Source of the DNA: Verrucomicrobiota bacterium | GTDB taxonomy: Bacteria; Verrucomicrobiota; Verrucomicrobiia; Opitutales; Opitutaceae | Direction: 5' to 3' | Assembly (NCBI GenBank): GCA_019136515.1 | Contig: JAGVUB010000107.1 | Span: 1 to 36,898 of the forward strand | DNA length: 36,898 bases | Shown here: piece by piece, positions 1 to 8,624 of the stretch | Layout of the letters: every line of letters begins with the position of its first letter | Numbering within the stretch: position 1 is the first letter of the stretch | Notes under the pieces: generated by a model | Database searches by the model: none | Told to the model about the DNA's origin: nothing | Seen by the model: only the letters and a program-made list of their open reading frames with translations | Position numbers and translations under genes: made by a program

Positions 1-401
1 CGCGGAGCGGGGAACTCCCACCCTCCGAGGTCCCGCCGGGCCCGGATCACCCACCCAGAAATCCAACGACATTTTCATCCTTGCCTGCGACGCCTTCATA
101 GCAGGTCCAGTCTCTGACTGGACGCCGGAATACGGGAGCCGGCGGGCAGGGCTGGAGTTGGAGGTGTCCGGTCGGAGACCGGACCTACGGGGAGAGCATG
201 CCGGTCGGCGGTTTCACCAACGGGGGACGGCGGTTCGCTTGTGGATCTGCGCCAACTGCATGGTTACGGCTGAGGCGGCGCGGACGGCCGGGAGTCGAGG
301 AGCGGCGCCCGCTCGCCGGCGGGATGTCCAGCGACCGTAAAACAGAGCCACGCGGCGCTTCCCTCTGGCCGCGCCCGGCCGGGATCGCCTGAGTGGGACG
401 C
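1..401. other. Left-edge intergenic region
   Basis: I see no convincing gene in these bases. The main content is a REP pair (BIME-like unit) at 101-188, followed by about 60 bp that recurs near 28114-28180. The sequence just before the gene at 402 has no clear Shine-Dalgarno motif. Confidence 0.6.
101..188. repeat. BIME-like pair of inverted REP hairpins, copy A
   Basis: Two hairpins face each other. The left half has stem GTCCAGTC / GACTGGAC (105-112, 116-123) with a 3-nt loop, preceded by GCAG. The right half has stem GTCCGGTC / GACCGGAC (166-173, 177-184), followed by CTAC, which is GTAG on the minus strand. The stems differ by compensating changes, so the fold and not just the sequence is kept. 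A second copy with a similar spacer and right flank lies at 28026-28113. Confidence 0.8.
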
Positions 402-2681
402 ATGAATCTTCGCCACCGTATCCTCGCGCTGGGCGCGCTGCTGCCCGCGTGTCTGTTGGCCGCGCCCGGCTCGGGCGACAGCGCCCACTATCGCGCCGTG
501 CGCGAGCGGGTGGGCGAGGGCGGCCAGGTCTTCGTCTATGTCGACATCGACGGCTATTTCGCCGAGCTGGGGCGCGATCTCACGACCGAGCTCGCGGCCG
601 TGGCGGGCGACGAGCCGGCGCTGGCGGTGTGGAAACAGGACTATGCGGCGCTGGCCGCGGAGCTCGGGCTGGCGCAGTTGAAGGCGGTGGGCCTGAGCTC
701 GCGTATGATCGGCCCGGGCCGCTACGCCAACAAGATCTACCTGCACATCCCCGAGGACCGGCGCGGGCTGCTGCGCGTCTTTGGCGGCGCGGCGCATCCC
801 TTCGCCACGGCGCAACTCGCGCCGGCCGACACCGACCTCTTCGTCGAGGCGGAGTTCGACCTCTCCGCCTTCTACACGACCGTGCGCCAGCTGCTCACGC
901 GCCTCGATCCCGAGGCCGCCAAGCGGCTGCCCGGCGCCGAGTTCGTCGATCCTGCCGAGCCCGCCGGCGCGGCGCTGGCGGCCTTCCTGAAGGCGCAGGC
1001 CCGGCTCACCGCGGTCGTGCGCCTCAACGGCGAGACTGCGCTCAGCCCGGAGGCGGAGTTCAAGCACGACGTGCTCGTGGTGCTCGACAGCGGCGGCCCG
1101 CAGCTGCTCGCCGCCCTGCGCGCCCGGTATCCGAAGCTCAAGGAGACCAAGGCCGCCGACGGCCGCACGCTCTACCTGCTCGGCGAGGAGACGGGCGGTC
1201 TGCCGTGCCAGCCGGTGGTCGCGGTCGACGGGGCCGCGTTCTCCTTCGCCACGAGTGCGGCGTTCCTGCAGGAGTGTCGCGCCCGCAAGACGGGCCTGCC
1301 GCAGGCGCCGGCCTTCCGGGCGGCGCTCGCCGCCACCGCGGCCGAGGGCAACTCGCTCGTCTACGCCTCGCCCCGGCTCTTCGCCTCGCTGCACGCCCTG
1401 ATCGCGTCGCTGCCCCCGTTCCTCCGCAGCGACCGCACCTTCGACGTCGTGCTCAGGACGCTTGAGAAGCGCCTCGCCAAGATCGACGCCCCCGCGGTGT
1501 CGGTGACGAGCAACCTGCCCGAGGGCGTGCTCGTGCAGACGGTCGGGCCGGAGTCGTTGCGCGAATCGCTGCCGGTGCTCGGCCTCGCGACGCCGGATCT
1601 CGCCGGCAACCTCCTGCGGTTCACGCTGCCGGCCCACGTGGCCGGCCTCCAACGACAGGCGTTGCTTGCCCGGAACGAAACGGCGATCCGCGACAACCTT
1701 GCGAAGATCTCCGCCGCCGCGCAGGCGTACTTCGCCGCCCAGGCCGACGCCGAGGAGGTCGCCTTCACGACTCTGCTCGAGAGCACGCCGGAGCTGGCGC
1801 AGCTCGTGCCGGCGGCCGGCGAGGACTATGCGACTGTGACCGTGCGTCGCGACCGCGACAGCATCGACTTGGTCGCGCCCGACGGCGCCAGCGCCACGTA
1901 CGGCCGGCCGCTCACGGACGCGGAGCGACAGAAGATTGAGCGCAACCTCGCGCTCTACGACGAGGCCGCGGCCCTTCATTTCGCCGCGCATCCCGACGAG
2001 AACACCCTGTCGGCCTACGCGGCGACCGAGGCCGGTGGGGCGCTCACCCGCACACCGAGCTCGGTGGTGGGCGAAGAATACGACTTCACGGTCGAGCGCG
2101 ACGCCGAGGAGATCGCCCTGCGGACGCCCGGCGGCACCACGGTGACCCACCGGCGCGTGCCCGGCCTGCGCTGGACGGTGCTCAAGCGGCGCGTGCAGCA
2201 GACCGCCGCGGTCCGCGAGCAGCTCGCGTTGTTCCACGCGGTCGCCAGCGACTACCTCGCCGCGCATCCTGAAGAAGGTTACGTGAGCGGCTACGAGCTG
2301 TTCGGCGAGGAGCGCGAGCGGCCGGAACTGCGTGCGGTTGCGGGTGAGAACTACGACAGCGTCCGGTTGAGCCGCGGCAGCGCGAGCCTCTCGGTCGAGG
2401 TGCCCGGGCTTGGCACGGTGGTGTACGAGGCCGAGCTCGCGGCCCGGGATACCGCGGCGATCCAGGGAAACCTCCGCACGCTCGCGCGGGCTGCGGTCGG
2501 CTACTTCCAGCAACACCCCGAGGAGAAACTGGTGGTCGGCGGCGAGTTGCTGGCCGCCGGTATCGAGCTCCCCACATCGGTGGCCGGCGAGGACTACGAG
2601 ACGCTCGTGCTCGAGCGCGGCGCCGCCGCGATCACGATCACCCTGCGCGACGGCCGGAAGGTGACGGCGGACAAGCTCTGA
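402..2681 (+). CDS. Secreted protein with four tandem pilin-like C-terminal repeats
   Basis: The 759-residue product starts with a basic end and a hydrophobic stretch ending near AAPG, consistent with a signal peptide; the protein is probably exported. The ATG at 402 is preferred over the in-frame GTG at 393 because the signal peptide follows it directly. Residues about 35-425 form a domain I cannot name with confidence; it loosely recalls DUF3352-type exported proteins. Residues about 428-759 contain four consecutive repeats of 75-90 residues. Each has a helix of the type AIRDNL..I..AA..YF, then a G-E-(D/E/N)-Y motif, then a short beta-rich end (for example PDGASATY). This repeat resembles the C-terminal domain of type IV pilin-like proteins in Verrucomicrobiota, but there is no prepilin N-terminus here. 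The gene stands alone, and a 194-bp repeat follows it. The function is unknown. Confidence 0.85.
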   Translation: MNLRHRILALGALLPACLLAAPGSGDSAHYRAVRERVGEGGQVFVYVDIDGYFAELGRDLTTELAAVAGDEPALAVWKQDYAALAAELGLAQLKAVGLSSRMIGPGRYANKIYLHIPEDRRGLLRVFGGAAHPFATAQLAPADTDLFVEAEFDLSAFYTTVRQLLTRLDPEAAKRLPGAEFVDPAEPAGAALAAFLKAQARLTAVVRLNGETALSPEAEFKHDVLVVLDSGGPQLLAALRARYPKLKETKAADGRTLYLLGEETGGLPCQPVVAVDGAAFSFATSAAFLQECRARKTGLPQAPAFRAALAATAAEGNSLVYASPRLFASLHALIASLPPFLRSDRTFDVVLRTLEKRLAKIDAPAVSVTSNLPEGVLVQTVGPESLRESLPVLGLATPDLAGNLLRFTLPAHVAGLQRQALLARNETAIRDNLAKISAAAQAYFAAQADAEEVAFTTLLESTPELAQLVPAAGEDYATVTVRRDRDSIDLVAPDGASATYGRPLTDAERQKIERNLALYDEAAALHFAAHPDENTLSAYAATEAGGALTRTPSSVVGEEYDFTVERDAEEIALRTPGGTTVTHRRVPGLRWTVLKRRVQQTAAVREQLALFHAVASDYLAAHPEEGYVSGYELFGEERERPELRAVAGENYDSVRLSRGSASLSVEVPGLGTVVYEAELAARDTAAIQGNLRTLARAAVGYFQQHPEEKLVVGGELLAAGIELPTSVAGEDYETLVLERGAAAITITLRDGRKVTADKL

Positions 2682-2692
2682 ACCTGAACGAA

Positions 2693-2886
2693 GCAGTTGG
2701 ACACAGAGGGCACAGAGATAAGGCAAGAGATCACAGAGAGTTCGGAGGGGAAGGGGCCGTCAGAGGCACTCACTCGCAGGGGGAGTACCCCGAAGCCGGG
2801 TTCTGCAACACCAAGTTTTTCTCTGTGCCCTCCTTCCGTCTCTCCTCTGTCGCTGTGACCTGCCCGAACTGCCGTTTCCAGGCTGA
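2693..2886. repeat. 194-bp MITE-like repeat, copy 1
   Basis: The left end begins GCAGTTGGACACAGAGG and the right end finishes CCGAACTGCCGTTTCC plus AGGCTGA. The same two ends bound a 193-bp element at 31903-32095 in the same orientation. The ends are strongly alike between copies while the centres differ. The two ends of each copy are imperfect inverted repeats sharing GCAGTT and CACAG words. It encodes nothing. Confidence 0.7.
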
Positions 2887-2984
2887 ACGGCCCGCACGGC
2901 GGCCGCGGTACGCGGTCGCCGTTGTCTTGGGCGGCGAGGCGCTTGGCGGCGGGTGTTCCCACGCCGCCAGCGGCGTTCCGACGA

Positions 2985-3003
2985 TGTAACGTATTACGTT
3001 ACA
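2985..3003. promoter_or_regulatory. Perfect 19-bp palindrome, possible protein-binding site
   Basis: TGTAACGTATTACGTTACA reads the same on both strands around a single central base. It lies between the 3' ends of two converging genes, so it is not placed like a normal operator. A closely related 21-bp palindrome with the same ACGTATTACGT core is at 14182-14202. The binding protein is unknown. Confidence 0.5.
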
Positions 3004-3147
3004 AGTATCCGGAGTATTGTTCCACACGCCCGCGGCATGCGGGACGCGAAGGGCGGGCGTCGCGTCGCAAACGCGCGGACGAGGGCGCTTGGTCACGCTG
3101 CGCCCGATGGCGTTTCCCGGGCTTGCCTCTCCCGGGCGCCGGTTGCG

Positions 3148-3486
3148 CTACGCGCGCTTGCGCGGAGTGCGGGGCTTCTTCGCCGACGCGGGCTTGGCCT
3201 TGGCGGGCGTGCGCGGCTTCGGCTTCGTCGGTGTGCGCGCCTTCGCGGGGGCCTTCGGCTTTGGCGTTTTCACGGGCGCGGCCGGCTTGGTCGCCTTGGC
3301 GGGAGCGGAGGGCTTGGCGGCGGCGGCAGGTGCGGCCGGCGCGGCGGGTCGGGCGGGTTCTGCGGGCGGCTGGGGCGGCTGGGGCGGCACGACGGGCTGC
3401 TCCTTCTGCATGCGCACACGCTGCTGCCACTGGAAGCGCTGGGCGAGTTTCAGGTCGCGGATCGTCGGCAGGTATTTCTGTCCCAT
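3148..3486 (-). CDS. Basic protein with lysine/alanine/proline-rich tail (histone H1-like composition)
   Basis: The 112-residue product has a short structured N-terminus (MGQKYLPTIRDLKLAQRFQW) and then a long low-complexity region. A proline-rich stretch (PPQPPQPP) leads into repeated AKP/TPK/KAPAK units and a basic KRA end. Such tails are typical of histone H1-like nucleoid proteins, so DNA or nucleic-acid binding is a reasonable guess, but only composition supports it. The ATG at 3486 is chosen because the conserved-looking start follows directly; an upstream in-frame ATG at 3579 would add 31 unremarkable residues overlapping the divergent promoter region. It is divergent from yajQ, with 122 bp between them. 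Composition alone could also fit a cell-envelope linker protein. Confidence 0.65.
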   Translation of the reverse strand: MGQKYLPTIRDLKLAQRFQWQQRVRMQKEQPVVPPQPPQPPAEPARPAAPAAPAAAAKPSAPAKATKPAAPVKTPKPKAPAKARTPTKPKPRTPAKAKPASAKKPRTPRKRA

Positions 3487-3608
3487 GCCGACAAGGGCGC
3501 CGATCCGCCGTGCCGGGGCAACGAGATTTGTGGTCCAAGAGGTGGGCGCGGCGCGCGGGGCGGCGTTTGCCGCTGGCACCGGGCGCCGCGGCGGGGCTTG
3601 ATCGGCGT

Positions 3609-4094
3609 ATGCCGTCCTTCGACATCACCTGCGAGGTCGACCTCACCGAGGTCAAGAACGCCACCAACATGGTGCGCAAGGAACTGCAGACGCGCTTCGA
3701 TTTCCGCGGCGTGGTCTGGGAGATGACCGAGGAGAAGAACCGCATCACCCTCTCGGCGGAGTCGGAGTTCAAGCTCGAGGCCGTGCTGGAGGTGCTGCAG
3801 GACCGCCTCTCGCGGCGCGGCGTGAGCCAGAAGAACGTCGAGATCGGGAAGATGGAGACGTCGTCCACGGGCCGCGCGCGGCAGGTGCTCACGTTGCGCG
3901 ACTCGATCCCGGCCGACATCGCCAAGGAGATCGCGGTATCCATCCGTCAGAGCGGGCTGAAGGTGCAGGCGGCGATCGAGCACGGGAAGGTGCGCGTGAC
4001 CGGCAAGAAGCGCGACGACCTCCAGGCCGCCATCGCGCACGTGCGCGGGCTCGACCTGACGATCAGCGTGGGTTTCGGCAATTTCCGGGAGTGA
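3609..4094 (+). CDS. yajQ: YajQ family nucleotide-binding protein
   Basis: The 161-residue product matches YajQ in length and throughout its sequence, starting MPSFDITCEVDL and containing NATNMVRKEL, TRFDFRGV, DRLSRRGVS and SIRQSGLKVQ, and ending VGFGNFRE. YajQ proteins are small cytoplasmic proteins with two ferredoxin-like folds; some members bind cyclic di-GMP and work with transcription factors. Here that role is only inferred from family. The start is the ATG at 3609, the first residue shared by the family; the longer open frame upstream is not conserved-looking. The gene is divergent from the basic protein at 3148-3486, and no terminator is evident before the next gene. Confidence 0.95.
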   Translation: MPSFDITCEVDLTEVKNATNMVRKELQTRFDFRGVVWEMTEEKNRITLSAESEFKLEAVLEVLQDRLSRRGVSQKNVEIGKMETSSTGRARQVLTLRDSIPADIAKEIAVSIRQSGLKVQAAIEHGKVRVTGKKRDDLQAAIAHVRGLDLTISVGFGNFRE

Positions 4095-4347
4095 CGGAAT
4101 CGCGAGCGGCGCGGAGATCGGGATCAGAATCCGCCGAGCACCGGGGCGGCGGTGGAAGGCGATTGCGTGGGGCCTCCGGGTTCGGCTGCACGCCTTTCGT
4201 GCTCCGCAAGGCCCCGTTGTTTGCCTCACGATTGTGGGCGGGTTCCGGTAAGCCCGTTTGCCGGTCTGCCGTCGCCGGACCCTGCGGAAACACCCCAATT
4301 TCCGACCCGGGAATTCAGCTCTCGGCACTCGTACCGATGCCTTTCCG

Positions 4348-7300
4348 ATGGCATCCCCACGCCGGTTGTTCGTGCGACTCTCCTTCGGTGCGCTCCTGCT
4401 GAGCGGCGCCGGTGTTTCTGGCTCGGCCCAGACCGCGCCGCTGCCCGCGAGCTACGACCTGCGCAACCTCGACGGCCGCAGTTACCTCGGCCCGGTGCGA
4501 GACCAGGGCGCCGCCGGCACCTGCTATGCCTTTTCGGCGATCGCCGCCGCGGAGAGCACCTACAACCGGGCGACCGGCCGCTACGACGACGCGGTGGCGA
4601 ACTTCGCCGAGTCGTTCATCGCGTGGAGCCTCGACCCGAAATACGAGGGCATCATGGGCAACGAGGGCAGCAACCAGCGCTTCGACGAGTTGCAGGGACT
4701 TGTGGACTTCGGCGTTCCCGCGGAGGAGGCGTTCCCCTATGTCGAGACCGACCCCGGCTTGCCGGGCCATCACTGGGATGCACCGCGGGTGAAGTTTTCC
4801 AGTTGGCACCGCCTGCCGGCCTACGATGTGGAGACGATGAAGCGGGCGCTCTCCACCTTCGGCGCGCTCGATGTCGGGATCTTCGTCGGCGAGCCGCTCG
4901 GGTACTACACGGGCGGGGTCTACGACGACGACTACCATGCGGCCACGAACGTGTTGGACTACAACTCCGACGGGAATCACGCCGTGGCGATCGTCGGTTG
5001 GCAGGATGCTCCGGCCGAGGGCGGCGACGGCGCCTGGATTGTCCGCAATTCCTGGAGCGATTGGTGGGGAGAGGATGGGTACGTCCGCCTGGACTATCAT
5101 GCGGCCGGCGTCTCCCTCATGGCCACCCATCTCGTGTACGGCGACTGGACCGGCGAAGATTTCCACACCCGGCTGACGCAGTTTGTCGTGGCCGACACGA
5201 CCAGCACCGGGGGAAACACCACCGGCTACGGTTTCTACGCCTGGGGCGGCAACAACGCCTCGCTCGTCAACGAGGCCACCGTGTTCGCTTTGGCCGCTCA
5301 CGACTCCGACGATGTGCTGACGCATGGGCTGTTCCTGTGGGGCGGCGACCATGCCTCCCTCGACAACCCCGGGGACGTCCTCTCGCTCGCCTTCGGTAAC
5401 AACGGTATGGCGACCGCTTACGGCCTCTGTCTGCAGGGGCGCACGCTGACCAACTCCGGGGATGTGGCTGCCGTGGCGCTCAACACCGGCGCCCAACGTG
5501 CGACCGCGTATGGCGTCCGGTTTTTCTCCTTCGACCGAACCGGGACCTTCGTGAATGGCGGTCTGATCGGGGCGACCGCTTCCGCAGAGGAAGAGGGGTG
5601 GGCCTTCGGCGCCCAGATCGACAATGCGGCCCAGGTGACCAACTCGGGGACGATCGAGGTCTCCAGCTCCCATACCGGCGCCGGCCTCGTCGTTGTCGGC
5701 TGTGCCGAAGTCGTGAACTCCGGAACCATCCGCGTGGAGAGCACCAACGGTACCGGCTACGGCGTCTATCAGGAGGACGGGCGGCTGGTGAACAAGGCCG
5801 GCGCCGCCATCGAGGTGAGTAGCGCGGAGGGCGACGCCATCGCGCTGCTCGCCCAGCGCACGGAGGTCCTCAACAACGGCACGATCACCGGAGACTACTC
5901 CCTGCTGATCGACTCCGGCTTGGCCGGCACCGGGACCTTCGTCGGCGAGCTCTATCTCCAGAACGCCCGGCTTTCCCCGGGCGACAACGGCATCGGCCGG
6001 CTCCACGTGGAGGGTGACCTCGACTCCTGGGACGGTCTCGCGATGCGGGTCGAGATCGGCGCCGCCGGCTACGATCAGGTGCTGGTCAGCGGTACGGCCG
6101 AGCTCGAGACGGACGCCACGCTCGAGGTCGTCCCGGTCGGCTACGCCCCGGGCGGAAACTACCACTTCATCCAGGCCACCACGACACTCGGGAGCGGCGC
6201 CTTCGCCACGGTCACCGCGCCGGCGCTGTTCGCCGGCACCGTCTCGGGCGGCGACGGCGGTTTCGTGCTCGCGCTCACGCGGCACAGCTACGCGGACTTC
6301 GTCCAGCGCCCGGAACTGGCCCCGCTGGGCCGCGCTTTGGATCGCGTGGCGCCGCACGCCACCGGCGGCGTCGCCACGATGCTGAACCGCATCGACCACT
6401 ATGCCGCCGGGGCGTCCATCCGCGCGGCGTTGCCGCAGCTCCAGCCCGCCATCAACGCCAGCGCCAGCGCCGCGGCCCTGCGGGGCGTGCAGCGCACCGG
6501 CGCGCAACTGGCCGCCTTCAGCCGACCGTATCCGGCCGATGGGGTGAGCGGTACCGGCACCGCCTGGTTCGGCGCCCTCGACGGCCGCGAACGGCACGGG
6601 GCGACGGACGGCTTCCGCACCTTCGACAATGCCACCGACGGAGGGATGGCCGGCGTCGACTACCTGCTCCGCGGCCATTTTACCGTGGGCGCCGCCTTCG
6701 CGGATGTGCGCGATCGCGTGCAGGAGCGCACGACCACCGACCGTGCCCGCCTCGAATCCCAGCGCGGCTATCTCCAGGCCCGCTGGGACCAGCGGCCGGG
6801 CACGCCCGGCTGGTCCGCCACGGCCCGGCTCGGCTTGGGCTCCTCCCGCATCGAGACTTGGCGGCGAGTTGATTTTCTGGCGACCGAGGTGAACGGCTCG
6901 CACCGCGCCTGGGATGCCTCGGCGGCGCTCTCCGGTGGACGCGATTTCCAGTACCGCCGCTGGACGCTGCGGCCCTTCGTCGATGCGGAGTACATCCACC
7001 TCACCGAGCGCGCCTACACCGAGCGCGGCGACTCCGGTGCCGAGCTCGCCTTCGCGCGCCGGTCGAGCGATTCGCTGCTCGCCGGCGTGGGGCTGGCGGT
7101 ATCCACCCGGGTCGACATCGGTCGCATCGCCCTGCAACCCGAGGTGCGTGTGCGGCAGACGCGGGACGTCTTGTCCGGCACCGACGGCCTGCGCGCGGCG
7201 TTTGCCGGCGGCGACACGTTCTCCGTCCCCGCCCGCCGTCTCCCGCGCGACGGCACCGAACTGAGCGCCGCGTTGCGGGCGAAGCTCGGCGAGAAGCTCG

Positions 7301-7389
7301 CCCTCGCCGCGAGCTACACCCGCACCGACTACGGCCAAGGTGCCGACTACGCACACGTCTTCAGCGGCCAGTTGCGGGCCTCGTTCTGA
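4348..7389 (+). CDS. Papain-like (C1) cysteine protease fused to an autotransporter
   Basis: The 1013-residue protein has a signal peptide (residues 1 to about 28) and then a C1-type peptidase domain (about 30-265). The oxyanion Gln53, catalytic Cys59 in GTCYAFS, His211 in GNHAVAIVGW and Asn234 in RNSWSDWWG are all present, so the protease should be active. Residues about 270-670 form a passenger of repeated NSG-T-I units typical of beta-helix autotransporters. Residues about 700-1013 are an autotransporter beta-domain ending in LRASF, with the terminal Phe expected of an outer-membrane barrel. The likely route is Sec export, then type V secretion, leaving a surface protease. The ATG at 4348 directly precedes the signal peptide; the in-frame ATG at 4258 would hide it. 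The gene stands alone. The substrate cannot be told. Confidence 0.9.
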   Translation: MASPRRLFVRLSFGALLLSGAGVSGSAQTAPLPASYDLRNLDGRSYLGPVRDQGAAGTCYAFSAIAAAESTYNRATGRYDDAVANFAESFIAWSLDPKYEGIMGNEGSNQRFDELQGLVDFGVPAEEAFPYVETDPGLPGHHWDAPRVKFSSWHRLPAYDVETMKRALSTFGALDVGIFVGEPLGYYTGGVYDDDYHAATNVLDYNSDGNHAVAIVGWQDAPAEGGDGAWIVRNSWSDWWGEDGYVRLDYHAAGVSLMATHLVYGDWTGEDFHTRLTQFVVADTTSTGGNTTGYGFYAWGGNNASLVNEATVFALAAHDSDDVLTHGLFLWGGDHASLDNPGDVLSLAFGNNGMATAYGLCLQGRTLTNSGDVAAVALNTGAQRATAYGVRFFSFDRTGTFVNGGLIGATASAEEEGWAFGAQIDNAAQVTNSGTIEVSSSHTGAGLVVVGCAEVVNSGTIRVESTNGTGYGVYQEDGRLVNKAGAAIEVSSAEGDAIALLAQRTEVLNNGTITGDYSLLIDSGLAGTGTFVGELYLQNARLSPGDNGIGRLHVEGDLDSWDGLAMRVEIGAAGYDQVLVSGTAELETDATLEVVPVGYAPGGNYHFIQATTTLGSGAFATVTAPALFAGTVSGGDGGFVLALTRHSYADFVQRPELAPLGRALDRVAPHATGGVATMLNRIDHYAAGASIRAALPQLQPAINASASAAALRGVQRTGAQLAAFSRPYPADGVSGTGTAWFGALDGRERHGATDGFRTFDNATDGGMAGVDYLLRGHFTVGAAFADVRDRVQERTTTDRARLESQRGYLQARWDQRPGTPGWSATARLGLGSSRIETWRRVDFLATEVNGSHRAWDASAALSGGRDFQYRRWTLRPFVDAEYIHLTERAYTERGDSGAELAFARRSSDSLLAGVGLAVSTRVDIGRIALQPEVRVRQTRDVLSGTDGLRAAFAGGDTFSVPARRLPRDGTELSAALRAKLGEKLALAASYTRTDYGQGADYAHVFSGQLRASF

Positions 7390-7612
7390 CCCGACCGTTC
7401 GAACGCCGCAGGTCGCGCCTTGCTCCTCACTCGGCGGCGCGTGAATTTTGAACCACCGTACTCCGAGCGCGGGAGCGGCGGAGAGGCAGGTTTTGCGTCG
7501 GCCCGGCAGTTCTGCCCTAGTGCGGCCCGCGATCGTTGTGGTAGGTGGAGCGCGCAGCGATTCAGCCGTCCGTACCACGCTCCGGGCCGCGGCGCCTTCT
7601 CGAACCAGCACC

Positions 7613-7780
7613 ATGAACAAGCTCTGCATTTTCGTCGGTATGTTCGTCGTGAGCACGGCGGTGGGGCTCGGCGCGGATGCGCTGGGCTGCAGCTTCTTCA
7701 CGTCGTTTCTGCTCAGCGGCGTGGGTGCGATGGCGGGCGTCTGGCTCGGCTGGTGGCTGCACCGGCGGTATTTCGGGTGA
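7613..7780 (+). CDS. Small two-helix membrane protein
   Basis: The 55-residue product is almost entirely hydrophobic. Two membrane segments are visible, about residues 4-24 and 28-48, followed by a basic end (HRRYFG). Small-residue patterns such as GLGADALG and SGVGAMAG suggest helix packing. The ATG at 7613 starts directly before the first membrane segment; a longer in-frame start at 7448 adds an arginine-rich stretch unlikely to be real. It converges with the membrane protein at 7789-8487, only 8 bp away. I do not recognise the family. Confidence 0.6.
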   Translation: MNKLCIFVGMFVVSTAVGLGADALGCSFFTSFLLSGVGAMAGVWLGWWLHRRYFG

Positions 7781-7788
7781 GCGCCGGC

Positions 7789-8487
7789 TCAGCGCGGTGA
7801 GGGAACCCGGGTGGTGATTGGAGCGGCGAGTGCGGCGAGCAATAGCGGCAGGCTGACGCAGAGGCAGACCGAGGCGGACATCACCACGCCGGCGAGTCGC
7901 GGGGCGACCGGCAGCAGCGGTAGGTGGAGCAGAAATACCGCGATGCCGGCGAGGAACGCCCACGCGAGCTTTGGACTGCGGCGGCGGTACAGCCACGCGA
8001 TGGCGCCGCCGGCGACGTAGGCGATGGAGAAGCCGGCGATGTCGAGCGCGACGAAACGGATCCAGTTCGTCGGCCCGAGCGCGCGGGCGATCTCGGGCGG
8101 GGGCGGCGGCACGGGATGAAGCTGCAGCGCCAGCGTGGGCAGGTAGGACGTGATCTCGATGACGAGCGCGACGGCCAGCGCGCTGGCGATCACCGCCGTC
8201 GCGACCCGGCGGAACCGGATCTCGGCGAACGCATAGAGCACGACCAACGGCAGCAGCGCCGAGGCGTAGAGCAGCGTACCGCCCGTCCGGACCGCGCCCC
8301 AGAGCCGCGAGATCTCGATGCCGGAGAAGTCTCCCGAGACGAGCATCTCGGGCGTGACCGCCGGCGGCGCGAGCAAGGTGGGTACGCCGTACAGCAGAAG
8401 CCCCGCCGCCGAGAGCGCGGCGAGCCAGCGCGCGGGATTGCGGGTGCGGAAGGGAAGCATATCCGGGACGGGCGCGGAGTCGTTCAT
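7789..8487 (-). CDS. Multi-pass membrane protein of unknown function
   Basis: The 232-residue product has about six hydrophobic segments (approximately residues 21-40, 68-87, 92-113, 140-165, 170-188 and 195-220). Between the first two is an outside-facing loop with SGDFSGIEISRLWG. No catalytic or transport motif is evident and I do not recognise the family. The start at 8487 gives a short hydrophilic N-terminus before the first helix. It is divergent from the DUF6978 gene, with 137 bp between the starts. Confidence 0.75.
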   Translation of the reverse strand: MNDSAPVPDMLPFRTRNPARWLAALSAAGLLLYGVPTLLAPPAVTPEMLVSGDFSGIEISRLWGAVRTGGTLLYASALLPLVVLYAFAEIRFRRVATAVIASALAVALVIEITSYLPTLALQLHPVPPPPPEIARALGPTNWIRFVALDIAGFSIAYVAGGAIAWLYRRRSPKLAWAFLAGIAVFLLHLPLLPVAPRLAGVVMSASVCLCVSLPLLLAALAAPITTRVPSPR

Positions 8488-8624
8488 GCGCGCACCGTAC
8501 GCAGCACGGCCCGGTGTGCCGGCGGTTTTGTGACGAGCGGCGCCGGTCGCGAGTCGGACGGCGGGAGGTGCGGGGAAAAGCTGGCGCTGCTCCGGATTTC
8601 CGTTACGGATCGGTGCGTCACCCC

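Larger units (their letters stand above)
2682..3147. other. Convergent intergenic region with repeat and palindrome
   Basis: This lies between two genes that converge. It contains a 194-bp MITE-like repeat (2693-2886) and a 19-bp perfect palindrome (2985-3003). No gene is supported: the open frames here are shadows of the neighbours. The remainder, 3004-3147, is GC-rich with short self-complementary stretches but no T-tract terminator. Confidence 0.6.

Noticed and set aside
1..72. Open frame on the minus strand starting MSLDFWVGD with an AAGGA motif at good spacing, running off the left edge
   Set aside because: Only 24 codons are visible, several of them rare for this GC-rich genome, and nothing matches a known protein.
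264..2726. 820-residue open frame on the minus strand
   Set aside because: It is the shadow of the real gene at 402-2681: composition is arginine- and alanine-rich with no domain, as is usual in GC-rich DNA.
7396..7415. GTTCGAA sequence resembling a tRNA T-loop
   Set aside because: No matching acceptor, D or anticodon stems are present around it.
4315..7701. 1128-residue open frame on the minus strand over the autotransporter gene
   Set aside because: Low-complexity, no recognisable domain; the plus-strand protein has clear catalytic and barrel features.
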